From Notospermus geniculatus (Eukaryota; Nemertea; Pilidiophora; Heteronemertea; Lineidae), in assembly GCA_002633025.1 (NCBI GenBank), contig NMRB01000809.1, positions 210,474 through 274,473 on the forward strand: DNA of 64,000 nucleotides, written 5' to 3'. Positions 32,394-45,120 of the stretch are shown one piece after another (the stretch's first letter is position 1; each line of letters starts with the position of its first letter). A program made the translations under genes and the position numbers. The notes under the pieces are model-generated. The model was not told the origin of the DNA and did not search any database. It saw nothing but the letters and a program-made list of their open reading frames with translations.

Positions 32394-32676
32394 GTACAGT
32401 ACAGGTCACAATTGACATCCCTACGGCTTCGCGTAAGTTACTCGTAAGTTACGAGTAACTTACGCGTAACTCACGGCTTTGGTTTCGCGTAACTCACCGC
32501 GTAACTTGCCAAAATCGCGCAACTCGCCTCGTAAATCACTGTGTAACTCACCACGTAACTAGCGAAATTCGCGTAACTCACCTCGTAAGTTACGCAGTGA
32601 GTTGTTGCGTAAGTTACGAGTGACTTACGCGTAACTTGCGCGAATTTAGGGATGTCAATTGTGACCTGTACTGTAC
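32394..32676. mobile_element. MITE with iterated GTAACTTACGCG palindromes
   Basis: Ends GTACAGTACAGGTCACAATT / AATTGTGACCTGTACTGTAC. The interior is almost wholly GCGTAAGTTAC, ACTCGTAAGTTACGAG and CGCGTAACT variants. Confidence 0.8.
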
Positions 32677-32818
32677 ATTTCGAATACCGGTACCACAGGA
32701 CGGAGCAAAGTATCGGTCACAGAAAAAAAGAACTATGAAAGGAATTTTTCTCAAGATTTGTCGACAAAAATAGTCATTTGTAGGAAAATGCATTGATTCA
32801 GGCTTTAACCACTTCCCT

Positions 32819-33021
32819 GCCACCGCTTTCTGGTATACTGAGACAGGTCTATGTCTCAGTATATATGGAAGGTCTATGTTACGGTAATACAAGTGATGTC
32901 ATGATGCCATTTCAGTGGGAAATTCATACAATTTACGTCGTGGCAATGATTTCATTGCCTCGGTTAATCAGGTCACTGCACTCTACATAATAACGCCAAA
33001 ATGCAGCTGGCACTGAAGTGG
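32819..33021. mobile_element. TTAA-flanked MITE
   Basis: TTAA at 32815-32818 and 33022-33025; ends CCACTTCCCTGCC / GGCACTGAAGTGG. Confidence 0.7.
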
Positions 33022-33042
33022 TTAAAATTTGAGTAGCATACT

Positions 33043-33190
33043 GGGCCTGGTTGCACAAAAGCATACTAGGCGTAGTATCATTCTATCTCCTAGTTGGCTT
33101 TTAACTTTGTATACAAACGCATACTAAGTTCGAAGCCAACTAGGAGATAGAATGATACTACGCCTAGTATGATTTTGTGCAACCGGGCCC
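33043..33190. repeat. Foldback element
   Basis: Arms GCATACTAGGCGTAGTATCA and TGATACTACGCCTAGTATG with CCTAGTTGGC inner match. Confidence 0.75.
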
Positions 33191-33650
33191 TGGTCATTAT
33201 CTTTTAGAAGGGGAATGGCTCATTGCTGTCAGCTCTGAACAAACTTTTCCCCTCATTTTAGATTTACATGCTATTCAAAGAAGCTGTGATTTTTTTTCTG
33301 ATGCATTTTTGTTTTGTTTTTATCTCCACGATTGTACATACAATGTACATTGTAAAATGGTAATGTACATGTCAATGTGAACTGGGGTGTAAGCAACATT
33401 TCTATGTTAGAAGATAATGGAATTATGTGAAGAATAATAAGTGTATATCAGATTTGTGCATGTTATACATGTTGTATCAAAATAAACGGGCTGTAGTAAT
33501 TCAGCCTAATTATGATATTGTAAATTGTCATCATGTTGCATAACACTTTGTTAATCTATCCCTATGTTTTGTGTGACAAAGGCAAATGACTCAACACTGT
33601 GGGCGATTTTTTAGTTGGTTTCAATAATGTTTATTGTACAAAATTTCCCC

Positions 33651-33897
33651 TTAAAGGAGTTGGACGCCGAAGTTGTAAACACTCACTCACTGGTTCTCTA
33701 TCCACGGATGCCTGCGGTGCTGCCACCTATTGTCGGTGATATGTACTGACGTGAATATCGTGAGTGAGTTGCATCGGACCGGGAACCAGTCTAACGATCA
33801 TGGGTGCTGCCACCTGCACGAAGGAATAAAACTAGTTTGCCGACCATATTTGTAAACAAGCCAGCTTGTTTACAACTTCGGCGTCTAACTCCTTTAA
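33651..33897. mobile_element. MITE, TTAAAGGAGTTGGACGCCG ends
   Basis: Ends TTAAAGGAGTTGGACGCCGA / GGCGTCTAACTCCTTTAA with inner AAGTTGTAAAC / GTTTACAACTT. Confidence 0.75.
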
Positions 33898-34299
33898 GCC
33901 AGCATAGGAGTCCCCCCTCCCCAAGTCAAACTATTGTGCATCAACTTGCTCTTTGCATGGATGTCATTATGCACCTGAGGGTTGTTGACCCAGCTTTAAA
34001 GAGCTTTGTTATTTATGACTCGGTCGTGACCTAAAAACCCATTTCATAATCTCAATTAATGCAGATTGAGAATGCTGCTTTTTTTTCAGAATGATATTCA
34101 ATTGGTATTCTAAACATGGAGCTGTAAAAACGATATTTCTGTATTATCTCGATGGAAGTTAGTTGTTGATCATCACATATTGTAAATAAAGGGTATCATA
34201 AAATAATGGAATAAATCCTATTGATCTTTTATAAATTACTTGGCCAGCCAGGCCCGCCTATAGTCTCAGACTCCTTTTACTTGTCAGACTGTGTTGATC

Positions 34300-34915
34300 G
34301 TTCCTTGCTGCCTTGATAATGACAGACCGTGTTGATCAGGAGCCTGTGGTTCCATCTTCATGTTGCCTTGATAATGATAGACCACGTTGATCAGGAGCCT
34401 ATGGTTCCATCCTCATGCTGCCTTGATAATGATAGACCGTGTTGATCAGGAGCCTATGGTTCCATCTTCATGTTGCCTTGATAATGATAGACTGTGTTGA
34501 TCAGGAGCCTATGGTTCCATCTTCNNNNNNNNNNNNNNNNNNNNNNNNNNNNNNNNNNNNNNNNNNNNNNNNNNNNNNNNNNNNNNNNNNNNNNNNNNNN
34601 NNNNNNNNNNNNNNNNNNNNNNNNNNNNNNNNNNNNNNNNNNNNNNNNNNNNNNNNNNNNNNNNNNNNNNNNNNNNNNNNNNNNNNNNNNNNNNNNNNNN
34701 NTCCTTCTTCATGTTGCCTTGATAATGATAGACCGTGTTGATCAGGAGCCTATGGTTCCAGTTTCACGTTGCCTTGATAATGATAGACTGTGTTGATCAG
34801 GATCCTATGGTTCCATCTTCTTGTTGCCCTGATAATGATAGACCGTGTTGATCAGGAGCCTATGCTTCCATCTTCTTGTTGCCTTTATAATGATAGACTG
34901 TGTTGAGCAGGCTGC
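34300..34915. repeat. 55-bp minisatellite with assembly gap
   Basis: About eleven units of TGTTGCCTTGATAATGATAG plus GTTGATCAGGAGCCTATGG. A run of 177 n (34525-34701) lies inside, so unit number is uncertain; tandem repeats often cause such gaps. Confidence 0.9.
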
Positions 34916-36410
34916 CAATGTTGAATGGTGAATTGTGAATCTAAGAAAGCTGGATATTCGGAATAACCAGAATTGAGAATATCCATGAGGGGATCACAGG
35001 GTGTTAGAACCTACTGCTTCGTGTACATGTCTTTCTCGTAAAGCGTGATGACCATATATGGCAAACGTTGTGGTCAGTTTGCGGTCAAAAACCGGGAGCA
35101 CTAATTTAGAAGTACGCAAAAAAGTATTCTCCCCGCAGATTCAACCTTGATTAGGTGAGAAGTAACGCTAATAAGTTATGTACCCGGTAATCATTTTTTT
35201 CATCCATGGAGAATAAACGGTGATTTTGACTTCAAACCTGTTTTCAATACAAATTCATTCCTCTTTTGGCATTGTTCGCCTTTTATGATTTGTGTGAATG
35301 GGAGGTACGTTTTATTGTATTTCATTGTGTAGGTCTACTCGAAACGGGAGACATTCGTTAGAAATGTTGGCAAAGAGATTCTTCATTAAACAATCAGCAT
35401 TAGCTTAGTGAGAGATCCCTCTACAAAGTTATGTAATGATTGTTTAAGATAGTACCTACTTTACAGCCCAAAACAATGGCATGAAACTTTGATGTGGGCG
35501 TACACATGGATTTACAGCCTATTGTAAGTTCATGCTAAATAGGTATAAAGAGGAAGGCCTTGCGCCTTATTTCCAGTTGTTACCGCTTGGTGTCAGCAGC
35601 GCATGGGACCTCACAGCTCATTAAAATTGAGACTAATATCGTCTTCTAACAGCTGTGGGATAAGTTCGAAATGAATGAAATGTAGTGAAGACAGTTTAAT
35701 ACTTGCAGGGCAATATATATTCATGTACAAGAACAATTATCATGCTATACAAATAGATTTTCTACATGTAATCAAATTACATAAAAAGTTTTTTCATTTA
35801 AAAAGAACTAATTTCCATATATAGATATAGAATTTTTGACACATAGCCTGTGTATAACACATACATATAAGATAAAGCAGTATGAAGACAGCTGTCATTG
35901 ACCATCTGGTGCTCACCAGTCTATCTGGCCTGACGGCCATCTAGCCTGGTTCGAATCCATCACATTTCCCGTTTCTGAGGGGGTGAGAGCCTCAGCCAAT
36001 CATCGGGGCGCGAAGGAAAATCGACGTGCCAATCAAAATCCATGTTACTAATTCGAGCGTGAAGAGCAAAGAAAGTATCCAACGGTGATTTGTTTCGCGA
36101 GTTCTGATTGGCTCGGAGGCGGGGTCAAGTAGGGGTCAGGTTCATTAATAATTTATGCATTAACGGAAAAGATGACATGATTCGGACAAGGCTAAAGACG
36201 GAGTCCGTCGATAGCCTTGTTTGGACAAGATGTCATTGACCTACAGTAGTAGCCTCCATGGAGAATTAGCAATCTCAACACAGTTACAAGAATGGTAGCA
36301 ATGGGTGCACAAGTATGCTTTAATGTGATTCACCAGTCAGTTGCATTGGAAATGCTGCGTAACGAATATTGTGAACATTTAGCTCTGCCATCCAAAACGA
36401 ATTACATGTA
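34916..36410. other. Intergenic stretch, no gene recognised
   Basis: No convincing ORF, RNA or transposon end found, apart from a short GACAAGGCTA / TAGCCTTGTT hairpin at about 36187-36228. Confidence 0.4.
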
Positions 36411-36888
36411 CCGTAAAGCGAAACATTTTCGTGTCCTAAATGTTCGCGAATGGCCTAAAAATGCAGCATTCGCGGGGAGAAATATTCGCGGTAAAGGTCC
36501 TTATAAAAATTTTCTGCTGGGAAATACATTTGTGAGTGTCGCACCCTCAATAATGAAGGAGATCGACACCACACTTCTCAGGAAGTGGGAAGCTGTATAT
36601 CCTGGCATGACCTGTACTATCAGCTGCATACCGCAATGCTTGTTACATGTATGTGTAAACATTAGTTCCGGGCATCCGGGAATGATGTCAGGATGGTAAT
36701 CCCCACGCTGCATTGGTCAACTTGTGCTGATGACTCATCGATATAGGTTTTAGCGGGGAACAAAATTTGCGTTGCGTATGGCGGGTGTCGACGGTAATTT
36801 GCATTCACGGAGAAAAAATTTAGCGAGCGCTGCAGCAATTCACGGTTTTCGCGAGAATTTTTCCCCGCGAACAAATTTCGCTTTACGG
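36411..36888. mobile_element. MITE, CCGTAAAGCGAAA ends
   Basis: CCGTAAAGCGAAA / TTTCGCTTTACGG with TTCGCG-rich interior. Similar in style to the elements at 46024 and 46417. The 135-codon ORF at 36292-36699 runs through its edge and is not a gene. Confidence 0.75.
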
Positions 36889-37090
36889 AATCAATATATT
36901 TGTTCTACACCTGTAAATACAAGTAAGCTGGCTGGGTCAACGACGGCTGTCTGTTGAGAAATGGAGACGAACTCAAGAACATGCCAGAATGGGGCTTGAA
37001 CCGTAACACTAATGCACACATACATGCAAGATATGATTCAGGTGTAGAAAAAACACAATGCAGTCTGCAAAGGAATTGATGGGAGAAGAT

Positions 37091-37368
37091 CAGGCGCGGA
37101 TCCAGAGGGGGGGTTTTGGGGGTTGTGACCCCCCCCCTGCTCGCCACCACCAATTGTTTTTTTTCAAAAATTTGCTACAGGAAGCAAAAAAGCTTCTGTT
37201 TTGATACTGAGATGCCAGGAAATCGTGTCTACGGCCTTCTTAATTTCAAAAATTTTCTGGCGGGGTCCTTAGACCCCCCGTCCTTGCGGGCACCTTTGGC
37301 GTCCGCCTGCAATGACCGCCCTCGGCGGCCCTGACCCCCCTCTGCCAAAATTCCTGGATCGGCGCCTG
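37091..37368. mobile_element. CAGGCGCGGATCC element (5-bp duplication)
   Basis: CAGGCGCGGATCCAG / CTGGATCGGCGCCTG flanked by AAGAT on each side. Confidence 0.72.
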
Positions 37369-37383
37369 AAGATGGACATGACA

Positions 37384-37693
37384 CAGGGGTGGATCCAGGA
37401 TTTGGGAAGAGGGACAAAATGGGGATCCTAGCTCGATAGAGGGCAGCACACCGAAATCCGGTCCTAATACAATGGACGCCTTTTGTGCGGGAAATTAATC
37501 AGGACCGGGATGTTTCTTTCATTTCAATAGTAACCACTAGTGACACTATTGAAAAAGTCGGCTATCATCCCCATTGAAATCTATGGATGAATTTCAATGA
37601 TTTGGTGCAAATTTCACGCTTGATTTTATTACAGATTTGTTGGCCAAAAGGGGAGGGGAGTGCTTGGAGTGCCACCCTCTGGATCCGCCCCTG
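37384..37693. mobile_element. CAGGGGTGGATCC element (5-bp duplication)
   Basis: CAGGGGTGGATCCAG / CTGGATCCGCCCCTG flanked by TGACA on each side. Only 15 bp after the previous member. Confidence 0.72.
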
Positions 37694-37825
37694 TGACAGG
37701 GTACCCCAGATATAGCAGTTCATGAGTTCTAACAATGCAGGATATTCAGGCAATGGTTGAGCCAGGCTCTTCATATTTTCATCAAACCATCTGGACTAGC
37801 TATGGGCTAGGCTTGTGCTTATTAA

Positions 37826-38064
37826 CCCGTTAACTGGCTAGGACGTCATATTACGTCATCACAAAGTCCATGGCCCCCCCAAAACACCCGAGGATCTCAG
37901 CTTGCGTGGGACGTAATAGTACACCCTGCAAGGAAATGGCGCTTCACATTGCGTAGGACGTTATATCACGTCCTGAACCTTATGTGTCAAATACCGGTAC
38001 TTTTTTTCGCAATTTTTTTTCTAAGAAAGACAACTTTTTTCCAAAATTAATTACACAGTACGGG
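37826..38064. mobile_element. TTAA-flanked MITE
   Basis: TTAA at 37822-37825 and 38065-38068; ends CCCGTTAACTGG / CAGTACGGG. Interior has GGACGTCATATTACGTC and GGACGTTATATCACGTCC. Confidence 0.65.
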
Positions 38065-38264
38065 TTAAAGCTGGGGCAAGTTTCAGCAGTGCATATCATT
38101 CCAAAGCACGTTCTCAAGTTCGAGGGGGGTGTGTGTTGGCACAGCCATGCTGCAGTTCAGGATCAACGCTATATGAACATAGATGCAAATGTGTCTAATT
38201 ATAAACAGTGTGTACATGTAAGGTGACAGAGGCAATGAGACTCATGAGTTCTAATACTAGTAGA

Positions 38265-40677
38265 TTTTTAGCCTGCTTGGCCCATAGGCCAAAAGGGCTT
38301 ATGCTGTGCTTGGCGCCNCAAAACGAAAGTATCAAATTTTTCCTTGTCAGATGGATAGCGCCTTTAGTTTTTGAAGGATCATTTTCATATTGCACAAAGG
38401 TGTGTATGACCACAAAATCTAGGTCAAGTTCAATTTTGGGTGCGATGCGATTCCTATTTTGGTAGGTAGGGGGCGTTTTGTGAAAAACTTAAAAGGTTTA
38501 TATTTTGATAATCGTTTGAGCTATTGTGTTGAAACTTTGTATGTATTTACCTCTAGGTTGTAGTGACTTCCTGACGAAATTTCACTGAAATCTAGTTTTT
38601 GACTTTGCCACCAGGAGGCCTAAGCCAAACTCACAAAATCTGCTTTTTCTCCTCAACTAAGCAACGGAACTTCATCAAATTTTTTTATTATAGGTATATC
38701 TAACAAGGAAGTATAACATAATGCCCGAGTTTTTTATTTGACCTACTTTTCAAGGTCACAGAGGTCAACGTTTGTGTGAAATTACGAGGTTGGCATGTCA
38801 TGTTCTATTTATGACATAAGCTATTATATGTTGAAACTTTGCATATGTACGCCTTAGTCACAGATACTGCCAAATATGGCTTGTACGGGATTCCGATATG
38901 GCTTACGCCTTCCACCACTGCGCTAAAAAGCCAAGCGGGCACAGTGCCATTGGCACTATTTTTCAAACTAGCAGTGCCAGGTCTTTTGACTTTATCCCAA
39001 ACACGGTGGTGATCAAACATATATTTCAAGGGATACATTTGGACACTGGAAGTACAGTAAGAAAATAATATTGATTAACTTCTTTCAACGTATAAAGCTG
39101 GTGGGAACAAATTCTTTCAAAAGAACAACTCAGGCAACCTGACCACGACATGCAAATACATCCCGCCATATTGTCATGATTCTTTGATGTCAAGACTTCT
39201 GCTAGCAACTGATTTCAAAACAAAACCTAAGTTTTTAGTATGACTGTTCTCATTATCAATTCATATATATTTTCCTAGTTGCCTGAGGTTTCTGCATAAG
39301 ACCAGAGGTGCTATATAGGAGATGAACGTCTCTTCGACCTACATGTATTGGGTAGCTCACAAAAATGTGTCCAGAACAAGGAACGCTAGATAGAATCAAA
39401 ACAGTAATCAGTAGCAAAAAATCCACAGCATTTTTCTGGCACACTCTGTAGCTATATAGATTTACCAGAGTGGTATCTACATACATACCGGAACACACAG
39501 GAGCACCAAATTCATGACTTAGAGAAGTAGTTTTGTAATTCTACACCCCAGAACATTTACTGTATGTTGTTGGTGTGCATCATGCTGTGTGTTTTTCACC
39601 ACAATGCATGGCCGTCAGAAATCTACTGACTTATATTCTACAAACAGAGACACGACTTCCCTCAATATGTAATGATAAGCAGACCTGCCGACCCTAACTT
39701 TGAGCTGGCTGTACTGTTTTTGAGGAATAACCCATAAAATGACATTTTTCAGTGTAAAATAGCGAAATTCAAAATTCTGCAGTTGTTCGTATCAGTGTAT
39801 TTTTCTACACTGTAAGTGTAAAAATAGTGCCAATGGCACAGTGCCCGCTTGGTGAAATGGGAATCATAGTAACTACATGTAAATCTTCAGGCCATATACA
39901 TGTATGTACATATTCAATATGAAAATATTGAAGACGCTAGGTAGGAGTGCACAGAAAGGCAAAGCAAAAATATTGGCCCATTTTTCGTTATTTGCCCTTT
40001 TTCCCCATCAAAATTAGGTAATCAAAAACCCATTAGATACATGTATATGATATAACACGATAAAGATGTATCTATGGTTCAAATTTGAGCATCCTAGCTC
40101 ATATAGTTAGCGTAAAAGAGCCATTTTTCCACAAAACGCCCCCTAGTGGCCATAGTGGGAATTGCAGCACACCCAAAATCGAACTTGGCCTAGATCTTGG
40201 GGCCATATATACATGTACACATATGCATCCGTCGAAAACAGAAGATGCTAGAGTGCCGACAAGGCAAAGCCCAAATATCGGGCTATTTTTCATTATTTGA
40301 CCTATTTTCCCATCAAAATTAGGTCAAATCAAAAACCTGTTATATATATGATGTAACATGATTAGATGTACCTAGGGTTCAAATTTGAGCATTCTAGCTC
40401 ACATCGTTTATAGTGTAACATAGCCATTTTTCATTTTTTCACAAAACGCCCCCTAGTAGCCATGGTAGGAATCGCAGCATGCCCAAAATCGAACTTGGCC
40501 TAGATCTTGGGGCCATATATACACATATGCAATATGAAATCGATCCGTCGAAAACTGAAGACGCTAGAGTGCAGACAAGGCAAAATGTTACCCACTCACG
40601 CACGCACGACAGACCACCACTAAGGCATCTAAGCACAGCATAAGCCCTTTTGGCCTTCGGCCAAGCGGGCTAAAAAC
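38265..40677. mobile_element. Composite repeat with AGCCTGCTTGGCC ends
   Basis: TTTTTAGCCTGCTTGGCC and AAAAGGGCTTATGCTGTGCT at the left have complements at 40640-40677. Short related pieces sit at 38873-38962 and 19788-19878 (GCCAAGCGGGCACAGTGCCA) and at about 39827. Probably two or more nested members of a Helentron-style family; contains n38318. Confidence 0.5.
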
Positions 40678-40824
40678 ACAGTTTTGAGAGTAAAAAATAT
40701 GCTGGGTAGGCAGGTATGCAAATGAATCAAACCATGGTTCAATTCCTTATGACAACATCTAGTGTGTACAAATATACATGTAGCCTCAGCTTATAACGAA
40801 ATTACTTGTACATTTTATTGGAGC

Positions 40825-41241
40825 GAATACCGTATGCATAAAAATATTGGCGGCCAAAATATTTCACGATTGGCATGTCAGTGTACCATTTTGCGTATAA
40901 TAATGTTCGCGTAATAATATTATAATATAATGGTAATAATAATAATATCGTCTCCCCTTTGTACATAATTTATTGCACTTATTATACAAATATAGACCTT
41001 GGCCATTTCATTGCAACCCTTGCCTCTGGCTTACTCATTCTCACCCTATGCCTTGTCTGGGATCACGTCCCCATCAACCTAGCTCACACACCCCTAGGCA
41101 TGACCAGGCCCCATCAACCCGAGGCTGGAGCCATAAATAATATTATAGTATTAGCGTATAATTAACTTCGCGGTATGAGAGGCGGTTTTGCGATTTTCGC
41201 TGCAATTTTTATACGCGAATATATTTATGCATACGGTATTC
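40825..41241. mobile_element. MITE, GAATACCGTATGCATAAA ends
   Basis: GAATACCGTATGCATAAA / TTTATGCATACGGTATTC. Confidence 0.75.
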
Positions 41242-42096
41242 ACAAATAGCAGATTGCTGCCATGACGTGTATTACACAACCGATGAGATAGCGATACTGT
41301 TGTTTGTATCCAGGCTAAACACATTTTACTCGACCACCATACGAAAATAGTTAACATGCTCTGCTAGGTTTCTGAAGATGATTTCATTTCAGTTCGGGAA
41401 AGGTACATCGGGACATGAGAATAAAAAATCTGGAAGTGTATTTTTTCACTAACAGATGGCAGCACCTGTGAACTTTTATTCTACGGCGTACAATCTGAAT
41501 TACTGGCGTAAGTTGGCTGCAATCATCGATAATCATCAATTATCATCATCAAAAGGGTTGGTTGTGCAAGAATCACTGGGCTTCCAAAGTGAGAAACGTT
41601 AACGATATCAGAATCGAAAACCGCTTCCAAAAAAAGAAACTTTGCCGAATTTGGAATCGTTTCCAATATCGGAACTTTCCCGAACTGATTTGACGTCGAG
41701 ATGACAAAAAATTCGGAAAAAACACAATAAAAGTTATTCTCATTTTCCTCAAATTCAGAAATACTAAAATACTAACCTAGCCATGCCACTTTAAAAGTCT
41801 TTTTTCACCTGATCTTGCAGACAAGACAACAATACATAACACAATGATACATTATCATTCTATTACAGTCAAAATTATAAAAATCACAGAATCATAGTGG
41901 ACAGAAAACTTTTGATACCTTCCACACCAAATTTCAGGGCATCAACAAAATCCTGAGGACACTTATTGCATATTCATCCATATAAATGGTGCAACATCCA
42001 TAGAATACAGTTGGAAACACTCATAACACCACTTAAAAGCTATTTAGACTCATAAAACATCGAACGATCTATCAAAGGCGTGCCGGGCACTGTTCG

Positions 42097-42756
42097 TACC
42101 GTATTTATGCGCATTTTAGCACACCGCACGTGCAGTACATGTATAATTCGAATATAAACACAGTGCGCTTAAATTCAAACAAAAACAGGGGCGAATCCAG
42201 AATCATGGGAAAGAGGGGGCACAGCCAGCCCACATCATGGAAAACCTCTTTCAAATTTTAACATCTTTTCAAAATTTCGAAATTTCCCGGTCAATTTTAA
42301 AGATTTTCCACAAAATAGAGGGGGCATGGGCCGGGTGTGCTCCCCCCTGGATCCGCGCCTGAAAAAGTGATGTGGCCAATGATTCCAAAAAGAACATCCA
42401 TTTTATTAGTGTACCGTATCTTGTACAGCCAAAAGTGAATCTCATACAGTTCGCATCAAACATTCAACAAGTACAATATGTAGACCTACTCGTCGAGTCC
42501 GGGCGGCGCGGGTCAGTTTGCCGATCACCGACAACGATCGCAGTGTCTCGTGCCAACAACCAAAACCAACGGACTAATTATCGTTTGTATAGAATGAGAT
42601 CACATTCTAAAGAACCAGTTTCAAAAAAAGTGGTTTCGTTCCAGAAAAGTATAAGCGCATGTACTTATAATCGGGTGAAACGAAGTTGGGAAAAGGCCTT
42701 AAAATAAGCGATTTTCATTGATGAGCGCATGTGCTTAAATATGCATAAATACGGTA
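42097..42756. mobile_element. MITE, TACCGTATTTATGC ends, with nested insertion
   Basis: TACCGTATTTATGCGCAT / ATGCATAAATACGGTA. It contains the CAGGGGCGAATCC element 42186-42361. Confidence 0.72.
42186..42361. mobile_element. CAGGGGCGAATCC element (5-bp duplication)
   Basis: CAGGGGCGAATCCAG / CTGGATCCGCGCCTG flanked by AAAAA on each side. Confidence 0.68.
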
Positions 42757-43185
42757 TGAAGTTCTTCTCAACAGAAATTTATCATGATATCGATCCTGAG
42801 GAGGTGACATCATTCTCCAGTCACAGAAATGTGGTACACGATATCCACAACAACCTCTGAATTAAGGACACCCCTAGCAGTAGCAACATCAGTTCTTCTC
42901 CATACTAAAGAACTGAGAATCGAAAAATTCAGACTGACCCGTTTTTCGCATCAGAAAGAAAAACACTTGAGGATGGATTATCTCACAGATAACGTTCAAC
43001 TTTTTTTCCACTAAACTTAGAACATCCTATAATACAAATAAGACAACCTGATTTCATCCGTACAACCTACTTCAGATGCAAATGTAGCTCAGTGGACAAT
43101 TGAGCAAACAATGCAATTTCAGGGCCTATTACCTTTTCCCTTCAGATTCATACATGTCCAGACTCCCGGTCCAGACTTCATGCAG

Positions 43186-45066
43186 AACAAGAGGCCCATG
43201 GGCCTTGCGCTCAGCTGACTATGACCTGCTAACTCAAGAGGTTGTAACAGGGGACAAGAGGACAAGTACGTGTATGAATTATTCATCTTTGTAATGGTTA
43301 TCAAGCAAATATTATAGGTTTCAGTGTTGTTAGGGAAATAGCTAGAGTAGGGTTAATTTGCAGAATACGAGTCTGTTCATTATTGCACCTGAGTACTCTT
43401 GTTGAAGAAATATTATTTAGAGGCAAAAATTGTTAGTTCGGGAGAATCAGACTGATACTTGCGAGTGAATTTCCGGTTGGAACCTAAACCATGATCGCGT
43501 TATCAATTATTTTAGAGGTTTTCTTAATGTTAAATTAGTACATTCAGGGTTTTTGGTAAGTTGGACTTATGTTCTGCTTACATTGACTAAAAGCATTTGG
43601 GAGTTTTGGAGTATTTTCAGGGACACGACTGTTAGGAAGGGAATTTGCTATAGAGGCGTCACCTTTCGGAGAACGGCCACAACATGGGGAAAGCCCTCCT
43701 AAAAATAGTACGGTGACGCCGCCAAATCGGCGTAGTCGACGCCTACCTCCACAGCAAAGCCAATAGAATATTATTGACGACCGGAAGAAATCAATCTGGG
43801 CATGCGCAGGAGGCCTCTACTGTAAATTTATCACACTTCAAATGCATTTTTTGAAGTCATCAGATCGAACTTCAGATTACCAATAGGTTCAAATTGTTCT
43901 AAACTTGTTTATCTATTGCAAGACGTTGACATTATCTTGATTTTATAATACTCAACTGAGAAAAATGCAACCTTCGGCACTAAAATTCCGGCAGTTTAGC
44001 TCGGAAGCATGAGAGTTGATGCAATTTACTGAATTTACTGAATCTTGGAATAAGATCGCCGAACAATATTAACGTTATCATGGAGAAGGGAATTCCCGCT
44101 GCATATAAACATTGTGGTATAGCCGATAGCTGTCACAGGTTTCACCAAATCCTTTCGCCCAAAATACCTATGTTAACTTCTTTGTCTTCAAACCATTGTT
44201 TGCCATATTTGGTAGGAACCAAATAGTTGTATTGTACGAACGTCTCGTTAATACTGTGGTTTCCTTTTGTAGGCCTCGACCATGTCGACGTGCATGGCTT
44301 AATGTGTCAGGGAATTCCTATTCTATTCCAAATAGGGCAGCAACCAATCAAATTTCGTTCCGGACCTTTTCCACTACATGCATTGACATCTAACAGTCGT
44401 GGGGAGAAGGGGAAAACTCAGTTGATTGTCCCGACGCTGTTGCGATAGTGAAGATTAGGGAAATTGGTAGGCTTAAGTAGAGTAGACTGGGTGGTTCAGG
44501 GGGAGATCAAAGCGGGGAGCGTGAGGGTGAAGCTGTGAGCTGGGAAAAGATTATGGAGGAATCGTAGATTCAATAAATGAAAAGGAACTATATATATAAA
44601 TAAGGAAACCGTCATGTCGTTTTCTTTCAGTGTGGAAATGGAAAGGAACCTTCACCTCAAAGCGACAAACCCCCTCAAAAAAATTCAGGTTGATCGATCA
44701 AAGTGTTCCTGGGTAATATGATTATGGTCAAAATTTCAAGGCCAAAAACGTTCTCACTTGAGCAATTTATGACATATGTGCCAGTTCACTTTCCAATGAA
44801 ATGGTCCAAATCGCAAATTTTTTATGTGCTGTTTCAAACCCTGCCTAGGGCCTACCACTCCACCAATGAAATGGTCCAAATTGCAAATTTTTTCTGTGCT
44901 GTTTCAAGCCCTGCCTAGGGCCCACCAGTCCACCAAGTTTCATGCCCGTGGGCCTAACGATAGCGAAATGTGCCAGTTTAACAGACACACAGACACACAC
45001 ACACAGACATTTGAGCCATTTAGTCATATGAATAGCTCCGCTGACCTTTGGTCAGCTGAGCTAAAA
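43186..45066 (-). mobile_element. Ends of a diverged AGCTCAGCTGAC repeat
   Basis: Read on the minus strand it begins TTTTTAGCTCAGCTGACC (45066) and ends near AAGGCCCATGGGCCTCTTG (43190-43210), the same architecture as the Helentron-like family. The sequence between is partly unrelated, so the limits are uncertain. A short (CA)n tract lies at about 44980-45008. Confidence 0.4.
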
Positions 45067-45120
45067 ATACAGATCGAATATCAAACCGATACTGGTACAA
45101 ATCTTAACCCTAAAAGCATT

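Larger units (their letters stand above)
31702..34210 (+). other. SNX29 3' flank, possible 3' UTR
   Basis: No coding sequence seen. Candidate polyadenylation signals are AATAAA at about 33481 and the cluster at about 34187-34215. The stretch is filled with inverted-repeat elements annotated separately. The true transcript end cannot be fixed by eye. Confidence 0.3.

Noticed and set aside
34439-34796. 100-codon ORFs across the n gap
   Set aside because: They are open only because n codons have no stops.
35946-35956. tRNA T-arm word GGTTCGAATCC
   Set aside because: No A box, acceptor stem or anticodon arm at the right distance upstream.
36292-36699. 135-codon ORF
   Set aside because: Overlaps the end of a MITE with TTCGCG repeats; composition follows the repeat.
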